9,731 nucleotides of DNA from Deltaproteobacteria bacterium (GCA_016874875.1 VGTA01000076.1:1-9731); one strand, 5' to 3'; numbered from the stretch's first letter, positions 1-6,364 are shown. Notes: generated by a model not told the origin, from the sequence alone. A program made the numbers and translations.

Positions 1-4
1 CAAT

Positions 5-37
5 CTCTGCGCTCCCTCTGCGCTTCCTCTGCGCCGC
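5..37. repeat. 11-bp tandem repeat, three units
   Basis: Three consecutive units begin CTCTGCGC at 5, 16 and 27 and differ only in their last three bases (TCC, TTC, CGC). The period of 11 is not a multiple of three, which fits a non-coding location. The array touches the left edge of the window and may continue beyond it. Confidence 0.75.
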
Positions 38-201
38 CCAACACTGAACGCCCTATCACGCCTTTTGTTTTGCCTGCGGCGTTGGCTTAAATCATAGCCA
101 TGACGCGAGAAAAACATATGCGAAAACAGTTGCGAGCGCGCCCGCCGTTAGTGTAGTCCGAGCGTATGTGTCTAGCATGTAGGTTTAAGTGCGCGCCCTC
201 C

Positions 202-270
202 CGACAGCCCGCAGACCCACAGCCCGCAGACCCACAGCCCGCAGACCGATATCCCGCAGACCGATATCCC
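202..270. repeat. 15-bp tandem repeat in two duplicated variants
   Basis: Two identical units GCAGACCCACAGCCC at 211-225 and 226-240 are followed by two identical units GCAGACCGATATCCC at 241-255 and 256-270. A decayed half unit precedes them (202-210) and a degenerate one follows (from 271). The variant-variant order (AABB) suggests unit-wise duplication after divergence. The array ends about 60 bp before the kinase start, so it probably lies in the 5' untranslated leader. Confidence 0.8.
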
Positions 271-328
271 GCCGAACGAGACGAGGGGCACCGCGGCACG
301 CCGCGGTGGCTACGCCCTGGAGAGCCTC

Positions 329-2896
329 ATGTCCGAGAGAGACTACCCGCGAGCAGACCACGACGACGCGCCGCGGCCCCCGCTCCCCAAGGGCGGCGGC
401 TTCAATGACCCGCAGCAGCCCCGCCCAGTGCGCTCGTCGCCGGTGCGCGACCCGCAGCCGCAGATCTTGTATAGCCCGGCCCCGCAGGGCGGGGCGCAGG
501 GCGGGGCGCAGGGCGGGGCGCAGGGCGGGGCGCAGGGCGGGGCGCAGGGCGGGGCGCAGGGCGGGGCGCAGGGCGGGGCGCAGGGCGGGGCGCAGGGCGG
601 GGCGCAGGGCGGGGCGCAGGGCGGGGCGCAGGGCGGGGCGCAGGGCGGGGCGCAGGGCGGGGCGCAGGGGCAGCAGGGGCAGCAGGGGCAGCAGGGGCAG
701 CAGGGGCAGCAGGGGCAGCACAGGGCACACGGGGCGGGCGCGCGGCAGGGCAAGAACCCCTTCTCGCACCTCAAGCCCGGTCACGTCATCGAGGGGACCT
801 ACGAGCTCATCGAGCCGCTCGGCCAGGGGGGCATGGGCGTGGTCTGGAAGGCCTACGACCGCAAGCGCTTTAACCGCTACGTGGCGCTCAAGTTCATCAA
901 GCAGACGCAGGACAGCGCGCGCAACCGCGCCAGCGCCGAGCGCTTTGAGCGCGAGGCGGTGCTCAGCGCCCGCCTGCAGCACCCCAACCTCACCACGCTC
1001 TACGATTTTATCACGCTGAGCGACGGCAGCCGGGTGATGGTGCTCGAGTACATCTCGGGCGAGACTCTCACGCAGTACATCCGCCGCGAGGAGCGCCTCG
1101 ACGTGCTGACGGCGGTGCACATCGCCCTGCAACTCTCGCACGCGCTAGGGCACATGCACCAGTGGAAGCTGATCCACCGCGACCTCAAGCCCGACAACAT
1201 CATGCTCACGCCCCTGCAGGGCGGCGGCGGCTACCTCTTCCTCAAGCTCCTCGACCTCGGCATCGCCAAGCTCCTCAATGGCGAGGAGGAGGCGCGCAAC
1301 ACCGTGGAGGAAGAGTGCGCCGCCCCCATCACGCAGGCGGGCTTTGTGTGCGGCACGCCGGAGTACATGGCCCCCGAGCAGCTCCAGGGCAAGCTCCTCT
1401 CCCCCCGCGCCGACATCTACGCCGTGGGCGTGCTGCTCTTTGAGATGCTCGCGGGCAAGCCGCCATTCAAGTGCACCAACTGGCAGCTCTTCGCCGCTTC
1501 GCGGCAGACGACGCAGATTCCCAACGTCCGCACCTACAGCCTCTGGCCCGTGCCCGAGTCGCTCGTGGCGGTCATCCAGAAGTGCCTCGAGTACAATCCC
1601 CAAAAGCGCTACGCCAGCACGGCGGAGCTGTCGCGGGCGCTCGAGGAGGTGCTGCTCACCTCCTATGTGCAGCTGCTCCCGCTGTCGTCCATCCACCTCT
1701 CGGAGGCCGGGCGCGCGCACCTCAACGCGCTCTACGGCCTCGCGCAGGACCCCGCGTCGGCGGAGGCGCGCGGCGTCTATTCCTCGGGGGGGGCGCAGCA
1801 GAAGGAGCAGGGCGCTGGGCAGGGCGCTGGGCAGGGCGCTGGGCAGGGCGCTGGGCAGGGCGCTGGGCAGGGCGCTGGGCAGGGCGCCGCGCCTCCGGTC
1901 TTCACGCCCGAGGTGCACCAGTCGGTCATCTTCAACACTCAGCGCCCCCCCGCCGCGCCCTCCTCGTCGCTCTCTCCCTCATCCTCTCCATCATCATCCT
2001 CCACTGAGCCGCCGCGCCTAAGCGACTTTTGGAAAGAGTCCATGCTCAAGGGTCAGCAGAGCCTGCGCGAGTGGGGGCTGCAGCTCGCCGACGAGGCGCG
2101 GAGGCTGTGGATGAAGTGGAGGTCCAAGGGGTGGGGGGACGAGCACATCCGCGTTTGCCTCTTCTTGGGGATCGTGCTCCTGCTGCTGCTGGTGAGTCTC
2201 ACTGTGCCCAGAACCGATTCGCGCCCCGCCGCCGCCGAGGGGGCGCGCGCCTCGGTCGCCCCCACCGCGCCGCTCACGCCGCTCACGCCGCTCACGCCGC
2301 TCACGCCGCTCGCGCCGCTCACGCCGCTCACGCCGCTCGCCGCGCCCCCCGCGACCCCGGCGGGCGCCATGGACGTCATGAGCAGCACGCTCATGCCCTC
2401 GGCGCCCGCCGCGCCCGCCGCGCCCGCCGCGCCCGCCGCGCCCGCCCCGAATCAGGGGCGCGAGGCGCTGACGCCTCTCGCCGCCACGCTCCCGAGCGCG
2501 CCCGCCTCGGCGGCCGCGCCGGAGTCTGAGGAGCGCCAGGAGGGCGAGCGGCGGGCGCGCAGGTCGGTGGAGCTGCGCGAGGAGCTCAAGCAGAGCATTG
2601 AGGGGCTGTCGCCCCCGGGCGACATCGAGCGCCTCAAGGGCGTCTCGCGCCGCATCGAGGCGCTGTCGGCGGAGCTCAGCGCCGATGACCTGCGCGAGCT
2701 GCGCGGGCAGATCAAGCTCCTCAACACCCTCTACACGTCGCTGAGCAACCTCACGGGCGCCAAGCAGGACGCGCAGCGCAAGCGCAACCTCTATAAGCTG
2801 CTCTCTAGCCCGTCCCTTGAGCCGCTGAGCGGCTACTCGTGGATGCGGCAGCTGGTGAAGTGCCACACGCCGGGGATGCCGCCCTGTAACCTGTAA
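329..2896 (+). CDS. Transmembrane serine/threonine protein kinase with repeat-rich linkers
   Basis: An 855-aa Hanks-type (PknB-like) Ser/Thr kinase that would transfer phosphate from ATP to cytoplasmic target proteins. The kinase domain spans about residues 157-443: P-loop GQGGMGVV at 165-172, ATP-anchoring Lys188 in VALK, catalytic HRDLKPDN with Asp285 and Asn290, metal-binding DLG at 309-311 (DLG instead of the commoner DFG) and the activation segment GTPEYMAPEQ at 342-351. All catalytic residues are present. One hydrophobic helix at about 609-626 puts the kinase in the cytoplasm and a Pro/Ala/Thr-rich then coiled-coil-prone C-terminal region (about 725-830) outside the membrane, as a possible sensor. 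No PASTA or other named sensor domain is seen. The ATG is preceded by GGAGAG at 319-324. Low-complexity arrays fill the N-terminal tail, the juxtamembrane linker and the outer segment. Its substrate cannot be told from the sequence. Confidence 0.95.
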   Translation: MSERDYPRADHDDAPRPPLPKGGGFNDPQQPRPVRSSPVRDPQPQILYSPAPQGGAQGGAQGGAQGGAQGGAQGGAQGGAQGGAQGGAQGGAQGGAQGGAQGGAQGGAQGGAQGQQGQQGQQGQQGQQGQHRAHGAGARQGKNPFSHLKPGHVIEGTYELIEPLGQGGMGVVWKAYDRKRFNRYVALKFIKQTQDSARNRASAERFEREAVLSARLQHPNLTTLYDFITLSDGSRVMVLEYISGETLTQYIRREERLDVLTAVHIALQLSHALGHMHQWKLIHRDLKPDNIMLTPLQGGGGYLFLKLLDLGIAKLLNGEEEARNTVEEECAAPITQAGFVCGTPEYMAPEQLQGKLLSPRADIYAVGVLLFEMLAGKPPFKCTNWQLFAASRQTTQIPNVRTYSLWPVPESLVAVIQKCLEYNPQKRYASTAELSRALEEVLLTSYVQLLPLSSIHLSEAGRAHLNALYGLAQDPASAEARGVYSSGGAQQKEQGAGQGAGQGAGQGAGQGAGQGAGQGAAPPVFTPEVHQSVIFNTQRPPAAPSSSLSPSSSPSSSSTEPPRLSDFWKESMLKGQQSLREWGLQLADEARRLWMKWRSKGWGDEHIRVCLFLGIVLLLLLVSLTVPRTDSRPAAAEGARASVAPTAPLTPLTPLTPLTPLAPLTPLTPLAAPPATPAGAMDVMSSTLMPSAPAAPAAPAAPAAPAPNQGREALTPLAATLPSAPASAAAPESEERQEGERRARRSVELREELKQSIEGLSPPGDIERLKGVSRRIEALSAELSADDLRELRGQIKLLNTLYTSLSNLTGAKQDAQRKRNLYKLLSSPSLEPLSGYSWMRQLVKCHTPGMPPCNL
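485..664 (+). repeat. 12-bp in-frame array, 15 units, encoding (QGGA)15
   Basis: Fifteen identical copies of CAGGGCGGGGCG encode Gln-Gly-Gly-Ala at kinase residues 53-112. The lack of synonymous variation between units means the array is recent or is continually homogenised by slippage or recombination. Each unit holds GGG and GGGG runs on the coding strand. Confidence 0.95.
665..718 (+). repeat. 9-bp in-frame array, 6 units, encoding (QGQ)6
   Basis: Six identical copies of CAGGGGCAG follow the 12-bp array directly and encode residues 113-130, forming a Gln/Gly tail just before the kinase domain. Confidence 0.93.
1811..1882 (+). repeat. 12-bp in-frame array, 6 units, encoding (GAGQ)6
   Basis: Six identical copies of GGCGCTGGGCAG encode residues 495-518, in the linker between the kinase domain and the membrane helix. 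The unit resembles the QGGA unit but differs in sequence, so it arose separately. Confidence 0.93.
2270..2341 (+). repeat. 9-bp in-frame array, 8 units, encoding PLT/PLA
   Basis: Eight units of CCGCTCACG (two carry GCG or GCC for the last codon) encode Pro-Leu-Thr/Ala at residues 648-671, shortly outside the membrane helix. The outer-membrane protein gene near the right end of the window has a closely similar Leu-Thr-Pro array. Confidence 0.9.
2402..2446 (+). repeat. 9-bp in-frame array, 5 units, encoding (APA)5
   Basis: Five identical copies of GCGCCCGCC encode residues 692-706, extending the Pro/Ala-rich extracytoplasmic stalk of the kinase. Confidence 0.9.
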
Positions 2897-2911
2897 GCCT
2901 GTAACCTGTAA
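2883..2911. repeat. 7-bp repeat CCTGTAA spanning the kinase stop codon
   Basis: CCTGTAA occurs at 2883-2889, 2890-2896, 2898-2904 and 2905-2911, with one G between the two pairs. The kinase stop codon TAA (2894-2896) is the end of the second copy. The following copies place further TAA triplets downstream. Confidence 0.85.
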
Positions 2912-2969
2912 ACCGTCGGCGGACCTGCGTGCGGGCGAGTCGGGGTCGGGGGAAGGTTATTGCACTCGC

Positions 2970-2999
2970 TTGGCGACCCGCGCTCATGGGTGCTACTCC
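2970..2999 (+). promoter_or_regulatory. Possible promoter of the protease cassette
   Basis: TTGGCG at 2970-2975, an 18-bp spacer and TACTCC at 2994-2999, with an extended TGC just before it (2991-2993), echo the TGnTACAC pattern of the tRNA promoters in this window. The match is partial, and no terminator is visible after the kinase, so read-through from the kinase gene is also possible. Confidence 0.35.
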
Positions 3000-3009
3000 A
3001 TGTCCTCAC

Positions 3010-3017
3010 AAGGAGAG
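3010..3017 (+). promoter_or_regulatory. Ribosome binding site that fixes the protease start
   Basis: AAGGAGAG lies 7 nt before the ATG at 3025. It favours this start over the in-frame ATG at 2929, because only the 3025 start places a lipoprotein signal peptide at the N terminus. Confidence 0.85.
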
Positions 3018-3024
3018 CCCCACG

Positions 3025-4845
3025 ATGATCCCACGCCTGAGCCCCTCACGCGCGCCCCTCGCGCCGCCCCTCGCCGCGCTCGCGGCGGCCCTGAGCGCCT
3101 GCGCAGCGCCCGCGAGCGACCCCGCTGCCCCCGCGAGCGCTCCCGCCCTCGAGACCACCCTCGAAACCGCCACGCGCGCCATCCAAGGCGGGGAGGTGGA
3201 CCGCGAGCGGACCAGCGTCGTGGGGCTGGTCATCCAGATGGGCTGGTCGGGTGGCGGCTGCTCAGGGAGTCTCATCGCCCCCAACCTCGTCCTCACCGCG
3301 CAGCACTGCGTGGCGGAGATCAGCACCAACCAGGGCGTCGCCTGCGGCATCTCCTCCTTCCGCGCCGCCTTCCCGCCCGGTGACGTGTTCGTCACCACCG
3401 AGACCGACTTCCCGCGCTGGGGCTACTACGGCGTGCGCGAGATCGTGGTCCCCGAGGCGCAGAGCGAGGTCTGCGGCAACGACATGGCGCTGCTCATCTT
3501 GAACGACAAAGTCCCCGGCGGCGAGGCGACGCCGCTCGTGCCGCGCCTCGACGAGCCGGTGTTGGCGGGGGAGCGCTTCACCGCCGCCGGCTACGGCCAC
3601 GTGGGCGACGGCAGCGGCGCGGGCACGCGGCGCTCCATCGCCAACCGCCAGATCATCTGCTCGGGCTACCTCGACGGCTGCCAGGACGGCAACCGCGCGC
3701 TCTATGAGAACGAGTGGGTGGGCAACGACGGCACCTGCCAAGGCGACAGCGGCGGCCCCGCCCTCGATGACCGCGAGCAGGTGATCGGCGTCCTCTCGCG
3801 CGGCGCCGACGGCTGCGACTACCCCGTCTACACCGACGTGGTGTACTGGAAGGGCTGGATTCGCGATCAGGCGCGGCGCGCCGCCACCCTCGGCGGCTAC
3901 GCGCCGCCGGCGTGGGTGGACGGCGTGGCGGGGGTGCCGCCCCCCGACTCCGACGGCGACGGCGTGACCGACCGCGACGACAACTGCGATGAGCGCGCCA
4001 ACCCCCTTCAGCAGGACCAGGACGCCGACGGCGTGGGCGACCTGTGCGACGCGCTCGTGTCGAGCGACCGGGGGGGCGCGTGCACGGTGTGCGATTCGTG
4101 CACGAGCGATGAGCAGTGCGGGGCGGACGGCGGGGTGTGCCTGCGCCTGCAGGCGGGGGGCGTGTGCTCCTATCCCTGCCGCGGCAACTTCGACTGCCCC
4201 GACACCTCGGAGTGCGTGCCCGTCTCCCTCGACGGCGAGGAGCGCTACTGCCTCAACAACGACGTGGACCTCAACGGCCCCTGCCCCGTAGGCTACCTCT
4301 GCGGCGGCGCGCGCCCCCTCCCGCCCCGCCCCGCCGACGACGGCGCCTGCCACGTGTGTGAGCCCTGCGCGGGGCCGCAGGACTGCGCCAGCGGCCTCTG
4401 CGCCGACCTCGGCGGCGGCGCGCTGGTCTGCTCGAGCGCCTGTGAGCAGGACGCCGACTGCCGCGCGGGCTCCGTGTGCGCCGACGTGAGGGGCGCGCGC
4501 CTGTGCGTCAACGAGGACGCGGCGGAGCGGGGCGTGTGCCCGAGCGGCTTCGTGTGCGGCGCGCCCCAGGCGCCCGCGGGGGGCGCGGAGGTCCCGGCGG
4601 GCGCGGAGGCCCCGGCGGGCGCGGAGGCCCCGGCGGGCGTCACCCCCCCGGCGGCGGGCGTCACCCCCCCGGCGGCGGGCGTCACCCCCCCGGCGGCGGG
4701 CGACGCGGGGGGCGAGGAGCGCAGCGCCCCCGCCGATGACGGGGGCTGCCAGGGGAGTCGCGCGCCGCGCGGCGCCCCGGCGGGCTCGCCGCTCGCCCTC
4801 GCCGCCCTCGCCGCCCTCGCCGCGCGCCGGCGCCGCGCCGCCTGA
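3025..4845 (+). CDS. Secreted trypsin-fold serine protease, lipobox, TSP3 repeat, 2x12-Cys domains, MYXO-CTERM-like tail
   Basis: A 606-aa S1-family protease exported to the cell surface. Order of parts: lipoprotein signal peptide ending LSAC with Cys26; short Ala/Pro propeptide; mature-type IQGG at 53-56; catalytic triad His94 (TAQHC), Asp153 (NDMALL) and Ser242 (GDSGGP); thrombospondin type 3 Ca-binding repeat at 308-342 (DSDGDG...DQDADG); two homologous Cys-rich domains starting near Cys353 and Cys442, each with 12 Cys; Pro/Ala repeat linker at 520-558; and a tail with Cys575, a hydrophobic ALA stretch and an Arg cluster at 601-604. The tail resembles the MYXO-CTERM surface-sorting signal. 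The residue six before the catalytic Ser, which sets trypsin specificity, is Gly236 rather than Asp, so Arg/Lys cleavage is not predicted. The stop overlaps the next start by one base (TGATG), implying co-translation with the DUF692 gene. The natural substrate is unknown. Confidence 0.92.
   Translation: MIPRLSPSRAPLAPPLAALAAALSACAAPASDPAAPASAPALETTLETATRAIQGGEVDRERTSVVGLVIQMGWSGGGCSGSLIAPNLVLTAQHCVAEISTNQGVACGISSFRAAFPPGDVFVTTETDFPRWGYYGVREIVVPEAQSEVCGNDMALLILNDKVPGGEATPLVPRLDEPVLAGERFTAAGYGHVGDGSGAGTRRSIANRQIICSGYLDGCQDGNRALYENEWVGNDGTCQGDSGGPALDDREQVIGVLSRGADGCDYPVYTDVVYWKGWIRDQARRAATLGGYAPPAWVDGVAGVPPPDSDGDGVTDRDDNCDERANPLQQDQDADGVGDLCDALVSSDRGGACTVCDSCTSDEQCGADGGVCLRLQAGGVCSYPCRGNFDCPDTSECVPVSLDGEERYCLNNDVDLNGPCPVGYLCGGARPLPPRPADDGACHVCEPCAGPQDCASGLCADLGGGALVCSSACEQDADCRAGSVCADVRGARLCVNEDAAERGVCPSGFVCGAPQAPAGGAEVPAGAEAPAGAEAPAGVTPPAAGVTPPAAGVTPPAAGDAGGEERSAPADDGGCQGSRAPRGAPAGSPLALAALAALAARRRRAA
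4582..4698 (+). repeat. Two adjacent in-frame arrays in the protease: 18-bp x3 and 21-bp x3
   Basis: Three 18-bp units at 4582-4599, 4600-4617 and 4618-4635 encode GAE(V/A)PA. Three 21-bp units at 4636-4656, 4657-4677 and 4678-4698 encode GVTPPAA. Together they form the wall- or membrane-spanning stalk between the Cys-rich domains and the C-terminal sorting tail. Confidence 0.92.
4795..4821 (+). repeat. 9-bp array encoding the C-terminal hydrophobic segment of the protease
   Basis: Three copies of GCCCTCGCC encode Ala-Leu-Ala at residues 591-599, the core of the C-terminal membrane segment. A functional helix is thus built from a tandem repeat, directly before the Arg cluster. Confidence 0.8.
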
Positions 4846-5801
4846 TGAGTTCGCGCTTCTTGGAGCGCGCGCGGCGCCTGCCGAGCCTCGGCCTCGGCCT
4901 CTCCACGGAGTACGGCGCCCTGCGCGCGCCAGGCAGCCTCGACCTCTTTGAGGCGCGCCGCGCCCTCCCGCGCTGCGCCTCCTTCCTTGAGCTGGGCGTG
5001 GAGGTGGAGAAGGGCCTCGACCGCGACGCGCGCCGCTGGGCGCGCGAGGTGGGCCCCACCACGTACCACTTCCTCGACGTCAACCTCCACGAGCCGCAGG
5101 ACCTCGACCCCGCCTGGCTCGAGGGCGTGCGCGCCCTGGTGGCAGAGGCGCGCCCGGCGTGGCTCTGCGGCGACGCGGGGATGTGGCACTTTGGGCCGCG
5201 CGCGCAGGGGCACATGCTCCTGCTCCCCCCCGTCCTCACGCGCGACGCCGCCTACGAGCTCGCCGATGGGGTGGCGGCGCTGCGCGAGGCGACGGGCCTC
5301 GAGGTGCTCCCCGAGAATCCCCCCGGGCACCTCTACCTCGGCGACCTGCACCTGCTCGACTTTTTCGCCCTGCTCTGCGAGCGCGCCGACACGGGCATGC
5401 TGCTCGACGTGGCGCACCTCGTGATCTTTCAAGCGGAGCGCGGCCTGCCGCCCACGGCGGGGCTCGACGGCTTCCCGCTCGACCGCGTGATCGAGCTCCA
5501 CATGGCCGGCGGGCGCCGGCGGGACGTGGAGGGGCTGGCGCTTATCGAGGACGACCACGCCCCGCGCCTGCTCCCCGAGACCTGGGCGGCGTTTGACGCC
5601 TGCGCCCCGCGCCTCACGGAGCTGCGGGCGGTGGTGTTTGAGTGCGAGCGCAACCCGCTGCGCGCCTGCGAGGAGGAGATGCGCGCGCTGCACGCCGCCC
5701 TCGGCGCCCGCGTCGCCCCCGCCGCGCCCCTGCACGAGGCGCTCGGCCCCTCCCCCTGCGCGCCCCACGCGCCCGCGCCGCGCCCGGGGCCGCCCGCGTG
5801 A
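4845..5801 (+). CDS. DUF692 (MNIO) family protein, divergent
   Basis: A 318-aa predicted cytoplasmic TIM-barrel protein of the DUF692 family. Characterised members (MbnB, TglH, and the BufB type) are multinuclear iron oxygenases that rebuild Cys residues in peptide substrates. Matching landmarks are GLGLSTEYG near the N terminus, FLELGVE at 47-53, His75, Glu157-Asn158 in PENPPG, Asp188 in LLDVAHL, His219 in ELHMAGG, Asp236/His238 in EDDH and Glu266 in VVFECE. Two usual metal-site positions look changed: where members have SEHL this protein has GDAG (109-112), and DVNN reads DVAH. It may therefore bind metal differently or have lost activity. Translation probably restarts from the protease stop (TGATG), as no separate ribosome site is seen. 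The stop overlaps the next start (GTGA). The last roughly 35 residues are Pro/Ala-rich. Family assignment is firm; the reaction is not known. Confidence 0.85.
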   Translation: MSSRFLERARRLPSLGLGLSTEYGALRAPGSLDLFEARRALPRCASFLELGVEVEKGLDRDARRWAREVGPTTYHFLDVNLHEPQDLDPAWLEGVRALVAEARPAWLCGDAGMWHFGPRAQGHMLLLPPVLTRDAAYELADGVAALREATGLEVLPENPPGHLYLGDLHLLDFFALLCERADTGMLLDVAHLVIFQAERGLPPTAGLDGFPLDRVIELHMAGGRRRDVEGLALIEDDHAPRLLPETWAAFDACAPRLTELRAVVFECERNPLRACEEEMRALHAALGARVAPAAPLHEALGPSPCAPHAPAPRPGPPA

Positions 5802-6364
5802 GCGCCCCCCCCCGCGCCCCCCTCTGGCTCCTCGCCGCCCCCGGCGCCCCCGAGGAGCGCGCCGCGCTGCTCGCGGCCCTCGCCCGCCGCGGCGAGGCGC
5901 TCCACGCGCGCGCCCGCGACCTCCCCGCCCTGCGCCGCGCCCTCGCGCGCCCCTGGGAGGGCGCCCTCGGCGGCCTAGAGGCGGGCGGGGGCGCGCGGGA
6001 GGGGCTCGGAGGCGACCTCGAGGGGGCGCTCGCCCACATCGAGGAGCGCTCAGCGCAGCTCACCGCCCCCTGGACCCACGCCGCGCGCCTGACGGAGGCG
6101 GGGGCGGTGGTGCGCGTGGGGCGCTTTGCGCTCTGCTTGGACGACTCGCTCATCGGCGCCCCCCGCACCCTGCTGCTCCACTGGGGCGCCGAGCCCCTCT
6201 ACCGCGTGGCGCCCCCCGCCCTCACCGTCCCGAGCGGCGGCCCGCTCTCGTGCCTGCGCGTGGAGGAGGGGGAGGGGGAGGGACTCCTCACGCTCCGCGT
6301 CACCCTCTGCGGCGCCCTCCTCGCCCCCACGGCGGGCCCCTGGGCGCTCACGGCGCGGGGGTGA
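5798..6364 (+). CDS. Hypothetical protein coupled to the DUF692 gene
   Basis: A 188-aa protein that I do not recognise. The GTG start at 5798 overlaps the DUF692 stop (GTGA). It is the best start because an in-frame ATG at 5642 would overlap the DUF692 gene by 160 bp and add only Arg/Pro-rich shadow sequence. Codon choice (GAG, CTC, CGC, almost all G/C at third positions) is like that of its neighbours. The N-terminal half is Ala/Arg/Leu-rich and probably helical (EERAALLAALARR). The C-terminal half looks beta-rich, with GRFALCLDDSLIG and LTLRVTLCGALL. No signal peptide, membrane helix or Met residue is present inside the frame. DUF692 genes often sit before a partner gene (for example DUF2063) that helps present the substrate. 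This protein occupies that position but does not resemble DUF2063 by eye, so a partner role is only an inference. Confidence 0.65.
   Translation: MSAPPRAPLWLLAAPGAPEERAALLAALARRGEALHARARDLPALRRALARPWEGALGGLEAGGGAREGLGGDLEGALAHIEERSAQLTAPWTHAARLTEAGAVVRVGRFALCLDDSLIGAPRTLLLHWGAEPLYRVAPPALTVPSGGPLSCLRVEEGEGEGLLTLRVTLCGALLAPTAGPWALTARG

Larger units (their letters stand above)
1..328. other. Gene-free leader upstream of the kinase gene
   Basis: No open frame here looks like a protein; those present are short and Arg/Pro-rich or Ala/Gly-rich readings of repeats. The stretch from about 60 to 185 is the most A+T-rich part of the window and is where the kinase promoter would be expected. A TTGCGA at 130-135 could be a -35 element, but no convincing -10 lies 16-18 bp downstream, so no promoter is called. 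The flanks hold two tandem repeats, listed separately. The end of an upstream gene is not visible. Confidence 0.6.

Noticed and set aside
485..718. CRISPR-like array
   Set aside because: Units are contiguous with no spacers and code in frame for a Gly/Gln-rich tail.
185..1141. A 318-codon open frame on the minus strand rich in PALR repeats
   Set aside because: It is the antisense reading of the kinase gene and its 12-bp array. The plus strand encodes intact kinase motifs.
2929..3024. Earlier in-frame ATG for the protease
   Set aside because: It would bury the lipoprotein signal peptide and ignores the good ribosome site before 3025.
3262..4353. A 363-codon minus-strand open frame rich in Val, Ala and His
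   Set aside because: Antisense of the protease, whose catalytic triad and Cys repeats are clear on the plus strand.
4293..5768. A 491-codon open frame on the minus strand
   Set aside because: Shadow of the protease and DUF692 genes in GC-rich DNA. It has no recognisable motif and is Arg/Ala-rich throughout.
6261..6283. G-rich run (GGAGGAGGGGGAGG type) as a regulatory quadruplex
   Set aside because: It encodes an ordinary EGEGEG stretch, has few G runs, and sits late in the hypothetical gene.
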